From Deroplatys truncata (taxonomy: Eukaryota > Arthropoda > Insecta > Mantodea > Mantidae), in assembly GCA_030765065.1 (NCBI GenBank), contig CM060983.1, forward strand, positions 45,382,067-45,446,066: a DNA stretch of 64,000 nt, given 5' to 3'. Positions 22,240 to 34,020 of the stretch are shown here, piece by piece (positions within the stretch are counted from its first letter, which is position 1; every line of letters begins with the position of its first letter). A program made the translations under genes and the position numbers. Below the pieces are notes generated by a model that was not told where the DNA came from, ran no database searches, and saw only the letters and a program-made list of their open reading frames with translations.

Positions 22240-22697
22240 GAAGATTTTGAACATTTAAAGTTATAACAATGAATATTTCAAAAACAGCGAATGATACGGG
22301 AAACGTTGACATAAATTGTACATTTCAACGAATTCTACTTTTTTGTTTTTTAACTTATTCTTCTGTCTCTTAGGAATTTACCAGTTATATAAAACTATAG
22401 AAAATTCACCCAGCTTTTTCCAGGAATGTAAATCACCTTTTCTAATGATAAAAGTTTGGAGTGGGGAAATTTTCTTGCAAATCTTAGCCTGGCATATCTA
22501 AATAGAATCTGCTTAATGTGAAATATAAGTTTTCGTTTCATAATTATGCTGTCCTCTCTTTTTCTGAACGTTTTCTTCTAAATCTTTTTATTCAGCGAAC
22601 CTCAAAACGTGCATTTCCGGTGAAATCTCGATATCAATAGGGAATACAGCACTATTTCCACAGCCCACTTTAAGTATACGTGGCAGAGAAAGTAAAT
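22240..22697 (+). repeat. Family A repeat, 3' half A8
   Basis: GGAATTTACCAGTTATATAA, GGAGTGGGGAAATTTTCTTG, CCTCAAAACGTGCATTTCCG and GTATACGTGGCAGAGAAAGT in order. Diverged. Confidence 0.65.
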
Positions 22698-22699
22698 AA

Positions 22700-23740
22700 A
22701 GGCAAAACTGATCCGTGGTTATTATACATCAGTATTTTAAATTGAGAAGTCGTAGGTTTCGGTAAAAGACAAGAAAACTCTTTTGACGGGTTGCCTAAAG
22801 CAAACTCCTTCATTAATCTCGGTTGTATTAAAAAGCAGAATGATACTGCAATAAGTAACACACAGTTTATAACGTACTTACCGGTTTAGCGTATTACAAC
22901 TTGCTCGAGAGGGGAACCAGCCGGCTCGTCGGTCCGGGCTCCTAAGAGGATGAACCTGCAACACAGGAAAATCTCACATGAGTCATCCTCATCACTCGTC
23001 ATTATAACAACAGAGCAGCCCTGAATAAAGTTTCATACTGCATGCCACGTGAAATGGACTAGCTACAACATGCGCTGCCAAGCGTAATAAGGTCATACCA
23101 ATGTAGGTCACATGCCTGCGGAACTGGAATGCAATAACAGTAATAAACTATATAACTTCCTTTTTTACTACCAAAAATGACTGGAACTGTTTCCGCCCAA
23201 CTTTAAAGTAATCATTACTTTTTTTCCACAAGCACCTAAAAATAAGGCAATACAAAGATGAAATGTGTTTTAGATACAGCCTATTCCATATGATTTCTAA
23301 ATTGTGTATTAAAAGAATAAATACTGAAATTATAGACAACTCATGCCAGCAGAATACACATGCAATTTCTGAACGTTTCTAAGTTATTTTTATTAGCTCT
23401 TTATAATAATGTCAACGTTGCCTACCGGTGGCAGTAGCTCTTGCAGGGTTGTCAACAACATGTTATAAGAATTCCGCTAAAAGACTTTAGAAAACGCGCA
23501 TCCATTAAAATCCCCAGATGTTATCATATTAATATTATCTCTGGACTTCAAAATTAAGACCCTTCCGTTACCCACTGCAAGGGATAATGTGGTGTTTACC
23601 CAAAACATAACGGTGTAAATATCCGATCACTGATGTCTTTTTTTTTTTGTTTTGTAAAGCTGAACTTCTATCCTCGACAGAAAATTACGCCCATTCCCTC
23701 TGCTGGAAAGTCGCACTTCTAAGTAATGTTTGATATAAAA
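22700..23740. other. No gene seen
   Basis: Mixed sequence with a GC-richer patch near 22900-22960 (GGAACCAGCCGGCTCGTCGG). No frame with recognisable domains. Confidence 0.4.
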
Positions 23741-23744
23741 TCTC

Positions 23745-24606
23745 ATTTGTTACATTCACACGACTTTCTCTACCCTCTATCGCTTATTAGTGGTATACAA
23801 ATTATTCTTACGAAAATTTATTTTTCTATCTACTTCATTTTAATCGAGATAAACTTTTCCGGAAATAGCTGCATTACACAATCCGTTACAGATGCAAAGG
23901 GAACAGCGATAGTCAAAAGTAAGAACTGGACGCTGTATGTTGGGCTTAAAGTTCCACTCTTTCCATTACATCACGAGAAACAGCTGAAAATGGACAGGAC
24001 TTTGACAGAATGAAAAAGTATTGAACAATTCAAACCATTAATAACGGATATCTCGGAAATGGACGATACCACATTAAAAGTTATTTGAAATAAATTGTAC
24101 ACTATAAAGAGATCTACATTCTTTTGTACACTACCTTTTCGTTTATCGCTTAACGTTTACCAGTTATATAAGATTATATAAATCTCCGAATGAAGACTTC
24201 ACAGGGTATTCCCAGAAAATTCAAGATATACAATTTATTTGTCATGTAACATCTTTAACATGTGGTATTTTAATAAAAATCGTTACATATTTTAGAAAAT
24301 AAAAAAAATCGAAAAATGTACCATATAAAGGGTAGTTTGGGATGGGGATTTTCTTGAAAATCTTTATGCCGCTTCTTTGGAAGATACTGAACTTAATACC
24401 AAGTTTGGTATTTGTCCGACTTTTCGTTCTCGAGTTACCTAGTTATGTTGTTCACAGCCACACACACGGGCCATTTTCTAAAAATGCTTCTTTTGGTTTC
24501 AGGGGTCCTCCAAAAGCGTATTTCTGGTGAAATCTCGCTATCGAATTTTTGGGTGGAGTGCAACATCTTTTCTACCTACTAAGTACGTGGTAGTCAAAGT
24601 AAAAAT
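23745..24606 (+). repeat. Family A repeat, full copy A9
   Basis: Begins TGTTACATTCACACGACTTT and ends ACGTGGTAGTCAAAGTAAAAA. Older subgroup (TTTTAATCGAGATAAACTTT). The AC site is short (CACACACAC). Confidence 0.75.
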
Positions 24607-24792
24607 TAACCCATTTCTTCCCGCTGTTTAGGTTTATGAACTAGTCCAGAGCTGCGAAAGCATCCACAGTTTATTCGCATTACTGATCATAGTTGTCTAT
24701 AGTTGTACTTCGTTATATGCCTAGGCCTGAGACAACAATCGTCATAATAGGCTAGCCTCGACTTCTCGTGACAAATTAAAGGGAGCTTATTA

Positions 24793-25680
24793 CTTTCTCT
24801 ACTACGTATAGTAAGTACGGAAAGTATTGTATTCCACCCAAAAATTCGATACCGAGATTTCACCGGAAATACATGTTTTGAGACCCCCTGAATCCCAAAA
24901 AAGCCTTTTTGGAAACATGTCCGTCTGTGTGTCTGTCTGTGAACAGCATAACTCAGAAACGAACAGTCGGATAAACACCAAACTTGGTATTTAGGTTCAG
25001 TATCTTCCAAGGATGCGACACGAAGGTTTTCAAGAAAATCCCCCCACCCCAGAGTACTCTTTACATGGAAGATTTTTCGAAAATTTTAATTTTCTCAAAA
25101 ATGGCTCTAACGATTTTGATTAAAATATCATATGTTTAAGATATTTTTATGACAAATAAAATGTGTATCTTGAATTTCCTGGGAATGTCTCCAAAAGTAT
25201 TCTTCATTGTGAACGAATGTGCGTAACTGGTAAACCATAAGAGATAGACAAAATTTTACTACACAAAAAATGTAGATCGCGTTAAAATACACAATTTATG
25301 TCATATACATTTTTTTTGTTGAGTGAACCATTTTCGAGATATTACTTGTTATTCCCTTAAATTTTTCAATACTTATTTTCTCAAATGGGAATTCGTTATT
25401 CATTTGTTTGCCTTGGATATGCAAAGAGTATTAATCTGTGGGAAAGGGAATGGTGCTGCACCTAGCAACCAGCTATTAAGAGATATGTATGTGCTTAAAG
25501 GCTACTGTATTTCTATATTGCCCTTGTGAATATTCCGCTTACATCTACAAGAAAATTAGCAATACGATAGAGTTTGCAAATGTTTATCTCGATTAACATG
25601 AAGTAGATGGAGAATAAGCGTTCGTAAAAATAGTTTGTACAAGAGTAGAGAAAGTCATGTGAGTGTAACACATCAGATTT
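24793..25680 (-). repeat. Family A repeat, full copy A10
   Basis: Reverse copy from ACTTTCTCTACTACGTATAG to TAGAGAAAGTCATGTGAGTG and AACACATCAGATTTTT. Belongs to the young, highly similar subgroup with A3, A14, A16, A19 and A20. Confidence 0.8.
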
Positions 25681-25684
25681 TTTT

Positions 25685-26085
25685 CATTGCGCCCCTAAAA
25701 GAATGAAGGAAGCAACACACACATACACAAATTTATTTAACAAAATTATTGAGAAAACAAGTCCAATCGTGCTCAAAATCCTCAAAATTGTTTCCCATTC
25801 AGCAGCTTTCACCCTCTCTTTCGTTGGCGATGGTTTTCTATGATATCGCCCAGTATCACAGTATTTTTACTCCTAAACAATATCTATGCTAAATATGGTC
25901 GGTGCAAGGATGTGGGATCCTATAAAGAAACACACACGTGCATCATGTACCTACATGTGATTTTATTTATTCTTGAAGTAGTCAAAATACAACTCGAGCT
26001 CTAGATTCATTCGATATAAATTTGGGAGCTCTTCGCATGTCACTGCACATTTACACACAGTGAGTTAAAATAGCTGGTGAACAGG
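25685..26085. other. No gene seen
   Basis: Unassigned sequence between a family A copy and the LINE fragment. Confidence 0.4.
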
Positions 26086-26089
26086 AGTA

Positions 26090-26770
26090 AAGAAAATTAT
26101 GGAGAGGATAAGAATTGGAGATATTTGGAGAGCAGGAGAAAGTAATAGCAACGGCTTCTGTAAGAAACAGAGTGCAGGACATAAAAAGACAAGAGCGTTC
26201 TATAAGTTAGTAAAAAGGAAATGGAGAAGAGAAGGGTATGTGGATTATTGTAATAGAGTTGAAAAAGAAGCGTTTGCATGGATGAGAACAGGATCAATGT
26301 ACCTGAGAGGGCTAAGAGGCAGAAAAAGCGAAGTTTGTGAACTATGCGGAGGCAATGAAAGCACAGAGCATTATATGACAGAATGCAAAGAATTAGCAGA
26401 ATGGAGACAAAAAGTATGGGAGGAAAAATGTTAATAGTAGCAATTAAAATGTTTACAAGGAAAGAAGAAAAGAAAAATAAGAATATGGGGGAGTTCTTAA
26501 AGAAAGTAAAGGAGAAATGGATTAGAAAAGTAAGAGAGATAAGAAAGGTAGAAGGGCAAACGGAGGAGGGAGAGGATGGATCATAGGTGATTAAGGGTAG
26601 CAAGGGCTGCTCAGCTGAGCCATAGGCCAGGGTGCCAGATAAAATGAGCAGTATAGGTAGAACATAGCTGGCAAGAAAATTTGTACATAGGCTAACTTGG
26701 TTTATACGTGGAATATTGTAAAAAAAGATTGTGTATAAAGATGTGCAAATAAAGTTTATTCATTCATTCG
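26090..26770 (+). mobile_element. 5'-truncated non-LTR retrotransposon (LINE) 3' end
   Basis: Carries the C-terminal coding end of a LINE ORF2 and a 3' untranslated region with AATAAAGTTTATTCATTCAT, ending in short ATTC repeats as many insect LINEs do. Endonuclease and reverse transcriptase domains are absent, consistent with 5' truncation during target-primed insertion. Confidence 0.7.
26099..26434 (+). pseudogene. LINE ORF2 C-terminal fragment with CCHC motif
   Basis: 111-residue open frame, lysine- and arginine-rich, ending with the zinc-knuckle-like CELCGGNESTEHYMTEC (C-x2-C-x7-H-x4-C), which is characteristic of the C-terminus of many LINE ORF2 proteins after the reverse transcriptase. 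A second frame (26383-26586, very basic: KVKEKWIRKVREIRKVEG) overlaps its end and looks like the original tail in another frame, implying a frameshift. Clade not determined. It cannot act alone. Confidence 0.65.
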
Positions 26771-26785
26771 ACCAGTACAAAAATA

Positions 26786-26788
<3 letters not shown>

Positions 26789-26819
<31 letters not shown>
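26789..26819. repeat. (TA)n microsatellite
   Basis: About 15 units between the LINE tail and a family A fragment. Confidence 0.95.
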
Positions 26820-26823
<4 letters not shown>

Positions 26824-26824
26824 A

Positions 26825-26975
26825 AACTGCGTTATAGGTAGGGAAAGTAGTCAGACTGTTACGCATCATATTTTTCAATTCCCACCCTCAGGGAATTTCA
26901 AAACAAGCATTTCTAATGAAATAGCTATATCGAATGCAACATTTTCTCTGCCTTGGGTAAGAGCGAGAAAGCAAT
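26825..26975 (+). repeat. Family A repeat, 3' fragment A11
   Basis: CAGGGAATTTCAAAACAAGC, ATGAAATAGCTATATCGAAT, then GAGCGAGAAAGCAATAA. Strongly diverged. Confidence 0.4.
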
Positions 26976-27350
26976 AAGTGTATGTGATGCTCTTTTATTT
27001 TGTACAAAGAAAAGAGAGTATGTATCTCGCTGCCACCATGGGAGATGAAGTCAATCTATCTGATAAAGACTTTGGCGCCAAACCCCGTGTGTTTATATCG
27101 ATAAAGGATACGTGCCTTAACTCTCTTTTTCCCAGACCTGAATCTTCGCGTGACAATCACATCTTTGCTCCTGCATTTGACGCATATTATTTGAATATAG
27201 AAACTTAGGAAAATGGATCGCAACTCCTGAAACTGCCAAGAGATTCCTTTGGGAGTCACTGTAATACCGGCGACTATTACCATATGATAGCAGTTAATTT
27301 AAAACCTTTGTTTAAGCATGATCATCTATCGACTTAAGGGGAAGGGCAAG
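26976..27350. other. No gene seen
   Basis: A 76-codon plus-strand frame (26978-27208) has no recognisable domain or upstream signal and is probably chance. Confidence 0.35.
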
Positions 27351-27354
27351 AAGA

Positions 27355-27505
27355 TCTAATCTGTTACATTCCTATGACTTTCTCTACCCACTATCGTTTG
27401 TTTTATGTCTCCTATACAAACTATTCTTACAGAAGTTTATTTATTTAAGTTTTATTTACTACATGTTAATAGGTAAACGTTTGCATACATAGCTTCATTA
27501 CACAT
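27355..27505 (+). repeat. Family A repeat, 5' fragment A12
   Basis: CTGTTACATTCCTATGACTT, TCTCTACCCACTATCG, then CACATTTCGTTGTAGGTACA. Confidence 0.6.
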
Positions 27506-27559
27506 TTCGTTGTAGGTACAGGAGGGATACAGAAGCCTGAGGCGATTACCAAATCTTTA

Positions 27560-27845
27560 AAAAGTGAGTCGATATGTGTCTTGACTAACATGATGTACGT
27601 ATATAGAAAAATAAACATTTGTGAGAATAGAGGTTTATAGAAGCTACATTAAAAATAAATTATAGTGGCTAGAGAAAGTCACTCATATGTAACACGGAGT
27701 TTTTACTTGACCTATGGTAGTTAGACGAAATTTTGTAACCCACTCAAAATACTTTGACAGAGATTTCGCCAGAGATATACGTTTTGTGGTTTCCTTAAAC
27801 CCTCACAATATGGTTTTGAATGAAAGACTCGCGCGCGTGTCCAGC
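27560..27845 (-). repeat. Family A repeat fragments A13
   Basis: Two minus-strand pieces side by side: a 5' end (GGCTAGAGAAAGTCACTCAT to 27705) and part of a 3' end (ACAGAGATTTCGCCAGAGAT, 27760-27845). Confidence 0.5.
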
Positions 27846-27985
27846 AGTGAACTGCAACCTTGGATATAACTAATATTGTGAAAAGGTACAACCAGACTGA
27901 AAAATTCAATGTTATAGGCGGAATTTGAACCACGGATCTTCGGCTTACCGTGCCGCTGCTCTGAGCTACACTGGCACGACAATAA
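27846..27985 (-). repeat. tRNA-derived SINE, left member of an inverted pair
   Basis: Minus strand: GTGTAGCTCAGAGCAGC (A box) and GTGGTTCAAATTCC (B box), then a body with TTTTTCAGTCTGGTTGTACC. It mirrors the plus-strand copy at 28018-28125. Confidence 0.65.
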
Positions 27986-28017
27986 ACGTGGAGAATTTAA
28001 TGTCGTATTGGCATACT

Positions 28018-28125
28018 GTCATGATAGCTCAGTTGGTTAGAGCAGTGGTACGGCGAGCCGAGGATTCGTGGTTCAAATACCTGCTATGGCATTTTTCAGT
28101 TTGATTTTACCTTTCCAAACTTCGC
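28018..28125 (+). repeat. tRNA-derived SINE, right member of an inverted pair
   Basis: ATAGCTCAGTTGGTTAGAGC is an excellent A-box region and GTGGTTCAAATACC a B box. The body continues CATTTTTCAGTTTGATTTTA. A cloverleaf-like acceptor pairing (CATGATA with TGCTATG) is imperfect, so it is a SINE rather than a functional tRNA gene. Confidence 0.65.
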
Positions 28126-29010
28126 TACACACGGCATTGTGGAAGAACAATAATTATTCAACAATGACTAATATTGTCTATTTCATTGGACAGAAAAAGG
28201 GATACTCCGTTTCAGTAACGAAAAGCTTGAAGTATTTTGGCAATTCACTTGCGCGTACAGTTGCAAACCTCCGCTGTAGAGTTGTCTTTAATTCAGTGGG
28301 AACTTGTTTCCCAAAATAACAGTAACAACCAGTGCAACTCTAAATCAACATGGCGTTCCCATCGACTTTATGGTCCCACTACGCACGATGTGCATGCAAA
28401 AATAACTTCCCCCCAAGTTTCGTGGACTGCCCTGCCCTGGTTTGTGAGGGGAAGTATAATGATTACATGTGCGTTATGGGACATTTATTAGATCGTAAAA
28501 CCCTTCGGGTTGTTGTTGCCTGCCCATATCGCTGTTCTACTTTAACGAGCAATCATTTGAGCGTGGTCGTTTTCAGACATGAAATATATAATGCACTTCT
28601 GGAGCTGGTCTTAGAAACGTTATACATGAAATATCTTCACATAATTGGGGGGAAAAATGGCTCGGTAGTTCCAAAAAGTTGTGATGTTTTTGTAAACCTT
28701 AGGTCGTAAACTTTTATACATTAGCAGCCCATAAGGAATACTGGGAGTCAATTGCAGACGCAGTTACTGCAAAACAACAATCCCTGATTTAAACAATGGC
28801 AGGTTTATGATTTCTATGAACAGAGTCAACTTCACTGGCCGGTGAAGTGATAACAGGACACATGCTATCTCAAGGCTGGTAAAGAAGTTGATCCAACTTG
28901 TATGATATGCAAAAAGGCAGATGTCTTGTGTGACTGTGAGCCACTCATAGATCAAAGGATTAAACACTTTTACCAAGGGTTTATGCAATTGCACTAACTT
29001 AGTAAGCCCA
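28126..29010. other. No recognised gene; one 119-codon frame
   Basis: A plus-strand frame at 28350-28709 (MAFPSTLWSHYARCAC...) is cysteine-containing but has no domain I know, and no supporting start or splice context. A 99-codon minus-strand frame at its right end runs into the family A copy. Probably chance. Confidence 0.35.
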
Positions 29011-29014
29011 ATAA

Positions 29015-29873
29015 AAAAATTCTGATGTATTACACTCACATGACTTTCTCTACTCTTGTACAAACTATTTTTACAAACGCTTATTCTCCATATGCTTCTT
29101 GTTAATCGAGATATCGAGATGTTAATCTTATTGCTAATTTCCTTGTAGATGCAAGGGGAATTGCTAGTTTTTAAGCGATAGTCAAATATTTTAAGAGCTG
29201 GTTGCTATGTGGACCATTGTCTTTGCATTACCAGGGGAAAAAATAGGAAAAAGAATAGCGAATTCCCAATTGAGAAGAAGTATAAGTATTGGAAAATTTA
29301 AGGGAATAACAAGCAATATCTCGAAAATGGCTCACTCAAAAAAAAAATGTATATGGCATAAATTGTGTATTTTAATGCGACGTATATTTTTTGTGTAGTA
29401 AAATTTTGTCTATCTCTTATGGTTTACCAGTTATGCAAAAGTCGTTGACAATGAAGAATACTTTTGGAGACATTCCCAGAAAATTCGAGATATACATTTC
29501 ATTTGTCATGAAAATATCTTAAACATATGATATTTTAATCAAAAACGTAAGAGCCATTTTTGAGAAAATTAAAATTTTCGAAAAATGTTCCATGTAAAGG
29601 GTAATCTGGGGTGGGGGGATTTTCTTGAAAACCTTCGTGTCGCATCTCTGGAAGATACTGAACCTAAATACAAGTTTGGTGTTTATCTGACTGTTCGTTT
29701 CCGAGTTATGCTGTTCACAGACACAAACGCACGCACGGACATGTTTCCAAAAATGCTTTTTTTTGGATTCAGGGGGTCTCAAAACATGTATTTCCGGTGA
29801 AATCTCGGTATCGAATTTTTGGGTGGAATACAATACTTCCCCTACTTACTATACGTAGTAGAGAAAGTAAAAA
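29015..29873 (+). repeat. Family A repeat, full copy A14
   Basis: Begins TCTGATGTATTACACTCACA and ends TACGTAGTAGAGAAAGTAAAAA. Young subgroup; nearly the same as A3 along its length. Confidence 0.8.
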
Positions 29874-30545
29874 TCTGATGTGTTTCTTTCACATGACTTT
29901 CTCTACCATCTAGCATTTATTGTACAGACTATTCTTACTAAAGCTTATTTTCTATCGACTTCATTATAATCCAGATAAATGGTTGCAGAAATAGCTACAT
30001 TACACATTTCATTATGATACAAAGGGAACAGTGATAGTCAAATGTTTTACAACTGGAAGCTATGTGCTGGCCTTAAAATTGCATAGTTATCATACAATCG
30101 TGAGAAACAACTGAATATCGACTGGACTTTAAAATAATGAGTAAGTATTGAACTATTAATAACGGATATCCTAAAGATGGATGATGCCACAAAAAATTAT
30201 TTGAAATAAATTGTGTTTTAAAGAAACCTACATTTCTGTGTAGTATGTTTTCGTCTGTCGCTTAACGTTATACAGTATTATACAAAATTCCTTCCGAATA
30301 AAGATGACTTCACAGGTTATTTCCGCAAAATTCAAGATAACTGTTCATTTTATTTATTATGTAAACATCTTCATGCTATTTTGATCAAGATCACTAGAGC
30401 CATTTTTAGAACATCCTCGTGTTACATCTTTGGAAGACTTTGGATCTCAAAACATACATTTCCGTGAAATCTCGAAATCGAATTTTTGTGTGGAATACAA
30501 TATCTACTTCCACTATTTACTGTACCTACGTAGTAGGTTATATAA
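29874..30545 (+). repeat. Family A repeat, copy A15
   Basis: Starts TCTGATGTGTTTCTTTCACA immediately after A14 ends, so the two are tandem, but it belongs to the older subgroup. A deletion removes the GTTCACAGACAC region. Confidence 0.7.
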
Positions 30546-31600
30546 AGTGGCCTGTTTATAAAGGATGCAGCAATTCTGAGAGATTAGAAAATAAAGGAGT
30601 GATCAAGGGATGACTAATGGTCGAGATGCTTAGCGCTTCGATAACTCACCGCTTCTAAACCCAACCTTAGTCCCTGCTACCGAGTTCCAACTGAAGGCAA
30701 AGTCCACTAGAAGTCTTCCGGCCAATCAAATTTAATGATGCTGCTGAGCTCTTGCGAAATGCAATTGCCCCAAATGCTGTTTTGGAACGTGTAATCATTA
30801 GCATCTGGAAGATAATAATGTTGATATAAAGACGTATTGCTAGCACGTGCGAATTCGCGCTTGCATGGCAGAATATAGAAGGAATGGAAGGGAGCAAGAC
30901 TCTTCGTTATGGGGCGAAGGATCACGATTTGATGCGAAAGAATCCGAGCTAGTTAACAGAGTATTTTCTGTTAATAACTGTTATTCTGAAATTGGCGTAG
31001 CGTACGGGTAGACATTGAGACAGAGTCTACCTAAATAAATTGCCAAGCAACTAAGTATATTTTTAAACATATAAATAAAGACAGCCTCAAACAAGTGATG
31101 AAAAACTAATTAATACAATCACCTTCACAGCTGCTTACCTCAACGTCCCAACCTCTACTGCTAAGTGTCAGATTGTAGTGCTGCGTACTTACGCAGCTTA
31201 GAAATCTCATAATGCGGCAGCAAAGTCGAGTAGAGACTGGTATGGCTGAGCGAGTGCAAGTCTCATCAAGAGTGGACTTATATAGCTTTACCCTCTAAAT
31301 TTCGACCTCTCGTTGTAGGAAGACATGCCTATATTTTGTTGTGCATTAAGGGCACAAAGGCAGCAGCAGAGACTTAACACCTTATTAAACGAGTTTAGTC
31401 TCTATGTACCTGCTCTCTCCAAGGTCCGGAAACAGTACAATAGGGGTCGGAGACAAGGGCAGGGCAAGGCAGTGTAACAAATATTTCATTTCCCAATTAT
31501 TGGTGAACCAGCATTATGTGCGTGCAACCGTGCAATGCAGTAAAATGCTAATTTTACGTAAACCTGTGTATTGTTTTCATTGTGCGTGCTTTATTTATGA
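30546..31600. other. No gene seen
   Basis: Less AT-rich than the surroundings in parts. Short frames only. Confidence 0.4.
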
Positions 31601-31639
31601 TTTTAGAAATATTGATAATTCCATCGATTTAGTGGATTA

Positions 31640-31945
31640 CTTATTAAAAACTAGTTTTCGACTCTATCTTATGAGAAAAAGTGTGAACTTAAAGGCAAAG
31701 ACCAATTCCTAAGCTTGAGATTGTCTTACAGGAAAATAATCAAAAACGGACATTTCAAACATCCTGGTACAGTAAATTTAATTGGTTAACTGGCAGTTAC
31801 ATTCATAACAAAGTGTGTTGCTTCGTATGTTTGCTTTTTGGCGGGGAAAAGGAATGGAGTGTTATCAAATATTAAAAATATTGAAAGAAAAGCTTGCAAT
31901 AAAAATCGCCAACTGGAACTTATATGCAAGAAAATCTAAGTGAGT
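31640..31945 (+). pseudogene. hAT-type transposase fragment (zf-TTF region)
   Basis: In one plus-strand frame: RPIPKLEIVLQENNQKRTFQ, followed by a TSWYSKFNWLTGS stretch and CFVCLLFGGEKEWS. This pattern (F-Q-x-S-W, then CxxCLLFG, then W-S) is typical of the TTF-type zinc finger at the N-terminus of many insect hAT transposases. The upstream part (SYEEK-like) and the part after EWS are broken by stops and shifts. The catalytic and dimerisation regions are absent. Confidence 0.6.
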
Positions 31946-32480
31946 ACCCACATTGTTTTCATGATTTACAATAGTACAATGGTTTGTCAATATTTTGTAA
32001 AGTTACACCTAACGCTATATTTTTATAATATAGTCTAGTTTAAAGTGTATGTTCAGTCAATTTCCGCAATTAGTAGTGATGCTAATGACTACTAAAACTA
32101 CAACTAATAATAACAATAATTGAATCGTAATAGAGAATTCACACTATTTTATGAAACACTAATGTATGGGAATTTGTGGATCAATTAAAAAATTCTAAAT
32201 TCAATTTTTAAAATCTAGTATAGAGTATCAAGTTACGTCACTGTTTGTAACCTAGTACTTTTTGTAGCTGGAGTGGTTCAAAAATAATTATTTTTTGCAC
32301 ATTTACATCGGTTAACGTGTGGCTACTATACATGTTCATTCGAAGACTTGTAACCACAATGCCGGGAGTAAAGTTGATGATTTGGTTGTTATACGGCCGA
32401 TCAGTATAGTTATACAATAAATGAAGGCTGCAGTTCACACCGTTGAAAGTTAAATGCGATATGCAGAAGATATAGACATT
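31946..32480. other. No gene seen
   Basis: AT-rich, no recognisable element. Confidence 0.4.
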
Positions 32481-32499
32481 AGGCGAATCTACCCGGGCT

Positions 32500-32640
32500 G
32501 GTGCTACGTCTGAAGTGGAGCGCTTCATAAAGGAAGATAGATGCTTTACGCTTGATGAGGAACCCTGCACCATCCACTCGGGGAGAGTTGGCTAATATTT
32601 TACAGCTCACTGCTTGCTCCAAGACACCTGCTGCTGCGTT
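32500..32640 (+). pseudogene. Possible mariner helix-turn-helix fragment
   Basis: Frame with SEVERFIKEDRCFTLDE resembles the first helix-turn-helix of mariner transposases (general pattern V-x-R-F-I-x-E-D-x-R). The rest is degenerate and no catalytic part follows. Tentative. Confidence 0.3.
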
Positions 32641-32827
32641 AAATAGTCCGGGTGCTGGGGTCTTCTGTCGTTGGCATCCGCAGAGAAGCGAGTAAGGGAA
32701 ACGTTTCAATGCAACACAGTTTTAAATCGCTTATTATAATTATTTTAATTAACGTATCCTTTGCCATTACTTCAACACTTTATTTACCATTTAGACAACA
32801 ACAGAGGTGTGAAAGTACATACTTATT

Positions 32828-33615
32828 TTTACTTTCCCTACTACGTATAGTAAGCAGGGGAAGTACTGTATTCCACCCAAAAATTCGATACCGAGATTTC
32901 ACCGGAAATACATGTTTTGAGGCCCCCTGAATCCAAAAAAAAACATTTTTGGAAACATGTCCGTGTGTGTGTCTGTGTATCTCTGAACAACATAACTCAG
33001 AAACGAACAGTCGGATAAACACCAAACTTGGTATTTAGGTTCAGTATCTTCCGGAGATGCGACACGAAGGTTTTCAAGAAAATCCCCCCACCCCAGATTA
33101 CCCTTTACATGGAACATTTTTCCAAAATTATTTTCATGACAAAATGTATATCTTGAATTTCCTGGGAATGTCTACAAAAGTATTCTTCATTGTGAACGAC
33201 TTTTGCATAACTGGTAAACCATAAGAGGGAGACAAAATTTTACTACACAAAAAATGAAGATAGCGTTAAAATACACAATCTATGTCATATACATTTTTTT
33301 GTTGAGTGAACTGTTTCCGAGATATTGCTTGTTATTCCCTTAAATTTTCCAATACTTATACTTTTTCTCAAATTCGTTATTCAATTTTTTTTGTCCTGGT
33401 AATGCAAAGAGAATGGAATACTCCGCAAAGCAACCAGCTCTTAAAATATTTGACTATCGCTTTAAGCCTACCAATTCCCCTTGCATCTACAAGAAAATTA
33501 GCAATCATCTCGATATCTCGATTAACATGAGCATATGGAGAATAAGCGTTTGTAAAAATAGTTTGTACAAGAGTAGAGAAAGTCACGTGAGTGTAACACA
33601 TCAGATTTTTTTTCT
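32828..33615 (-). repeat. Family A repeat, full copy A16
   Basis: Reverse copy from ACTTTCCCTACTACGTATAG to GTAACACATCAGATTTTTTT. Young subgroup, with a deletion near 33125. Confidence 0.8.
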
Positions 33616-33709
33616 TCCATCAGTTTACCACATTTACCTAACCAACACAGTTTCCACCCAACCTTTATCACTCCTCCCTATGACTGGCTTGAAACAAGTA
33701 GCAACAGAC

Positions 33710-33790
33710 AAAATATGTTACATTCACGCGACTTTCTCCGCCCATTCTTGTACAAACTATTATTAAAAAAGCTTATTCTTTTATCAAAAT
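33710..33790 (+). repeat. Family A repeat, 5' fragment A17
   Basis: TGTTACATTCACGCGACTTT then TTGTACAAACTATTATTAAA. It is interrupted at about 33790 just before a SINE. Confidence 0.6.
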
Positions 33791-33821
33791 ACAAGTAAAT
33801 ACTTCTTATAACTGCTCTTAC

Positions 33822-34020
33822 CGACACGGGTGGCCCAGGCCGTTTGGGCACAAACTCTTGAACAGCGGAGTTTGAACCGCCCAGGACCGTCCTCTATGAC
33901 TGCGGCTTTTTCCAGGTTTTCTCCAGTCCTTATAACTGGCAAATTCCGGGTAAGTGCCCTAAACTTACGCTTGGAACTTTTCCTTCCAAAATTTTCTTTC
34001 CCAATTATCATATCATTTCA
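33822..34020 (+). repeat. tRNA-derived SINE-like repeat
   Basis: GGCCGTTTGGGC in an A-box-like position, GAGTTTGAACCGCCC as B box, then CCAGGTTTTCTCCAGTCCTT and GGCAAATTCCGGGTAAGTGC, a body motif resembling that of the SINE at 14.8 kb. It lies just after the broken end of A17, consistent with insertion there. Confidence 0.45.

Noticed and set aside
26097-26603. 168-codon minus-strand frame rich in F, L and S
   Set aside because: Antisense shadow of the lysine-rich LINE ORF2 fragment.
28018-28092. Functional tRNA gene
   Set aside because: Good A and B boxes, but the acceptor stem has mismatches and a second inverted copy shares the 3' flank, so it is a SINE.
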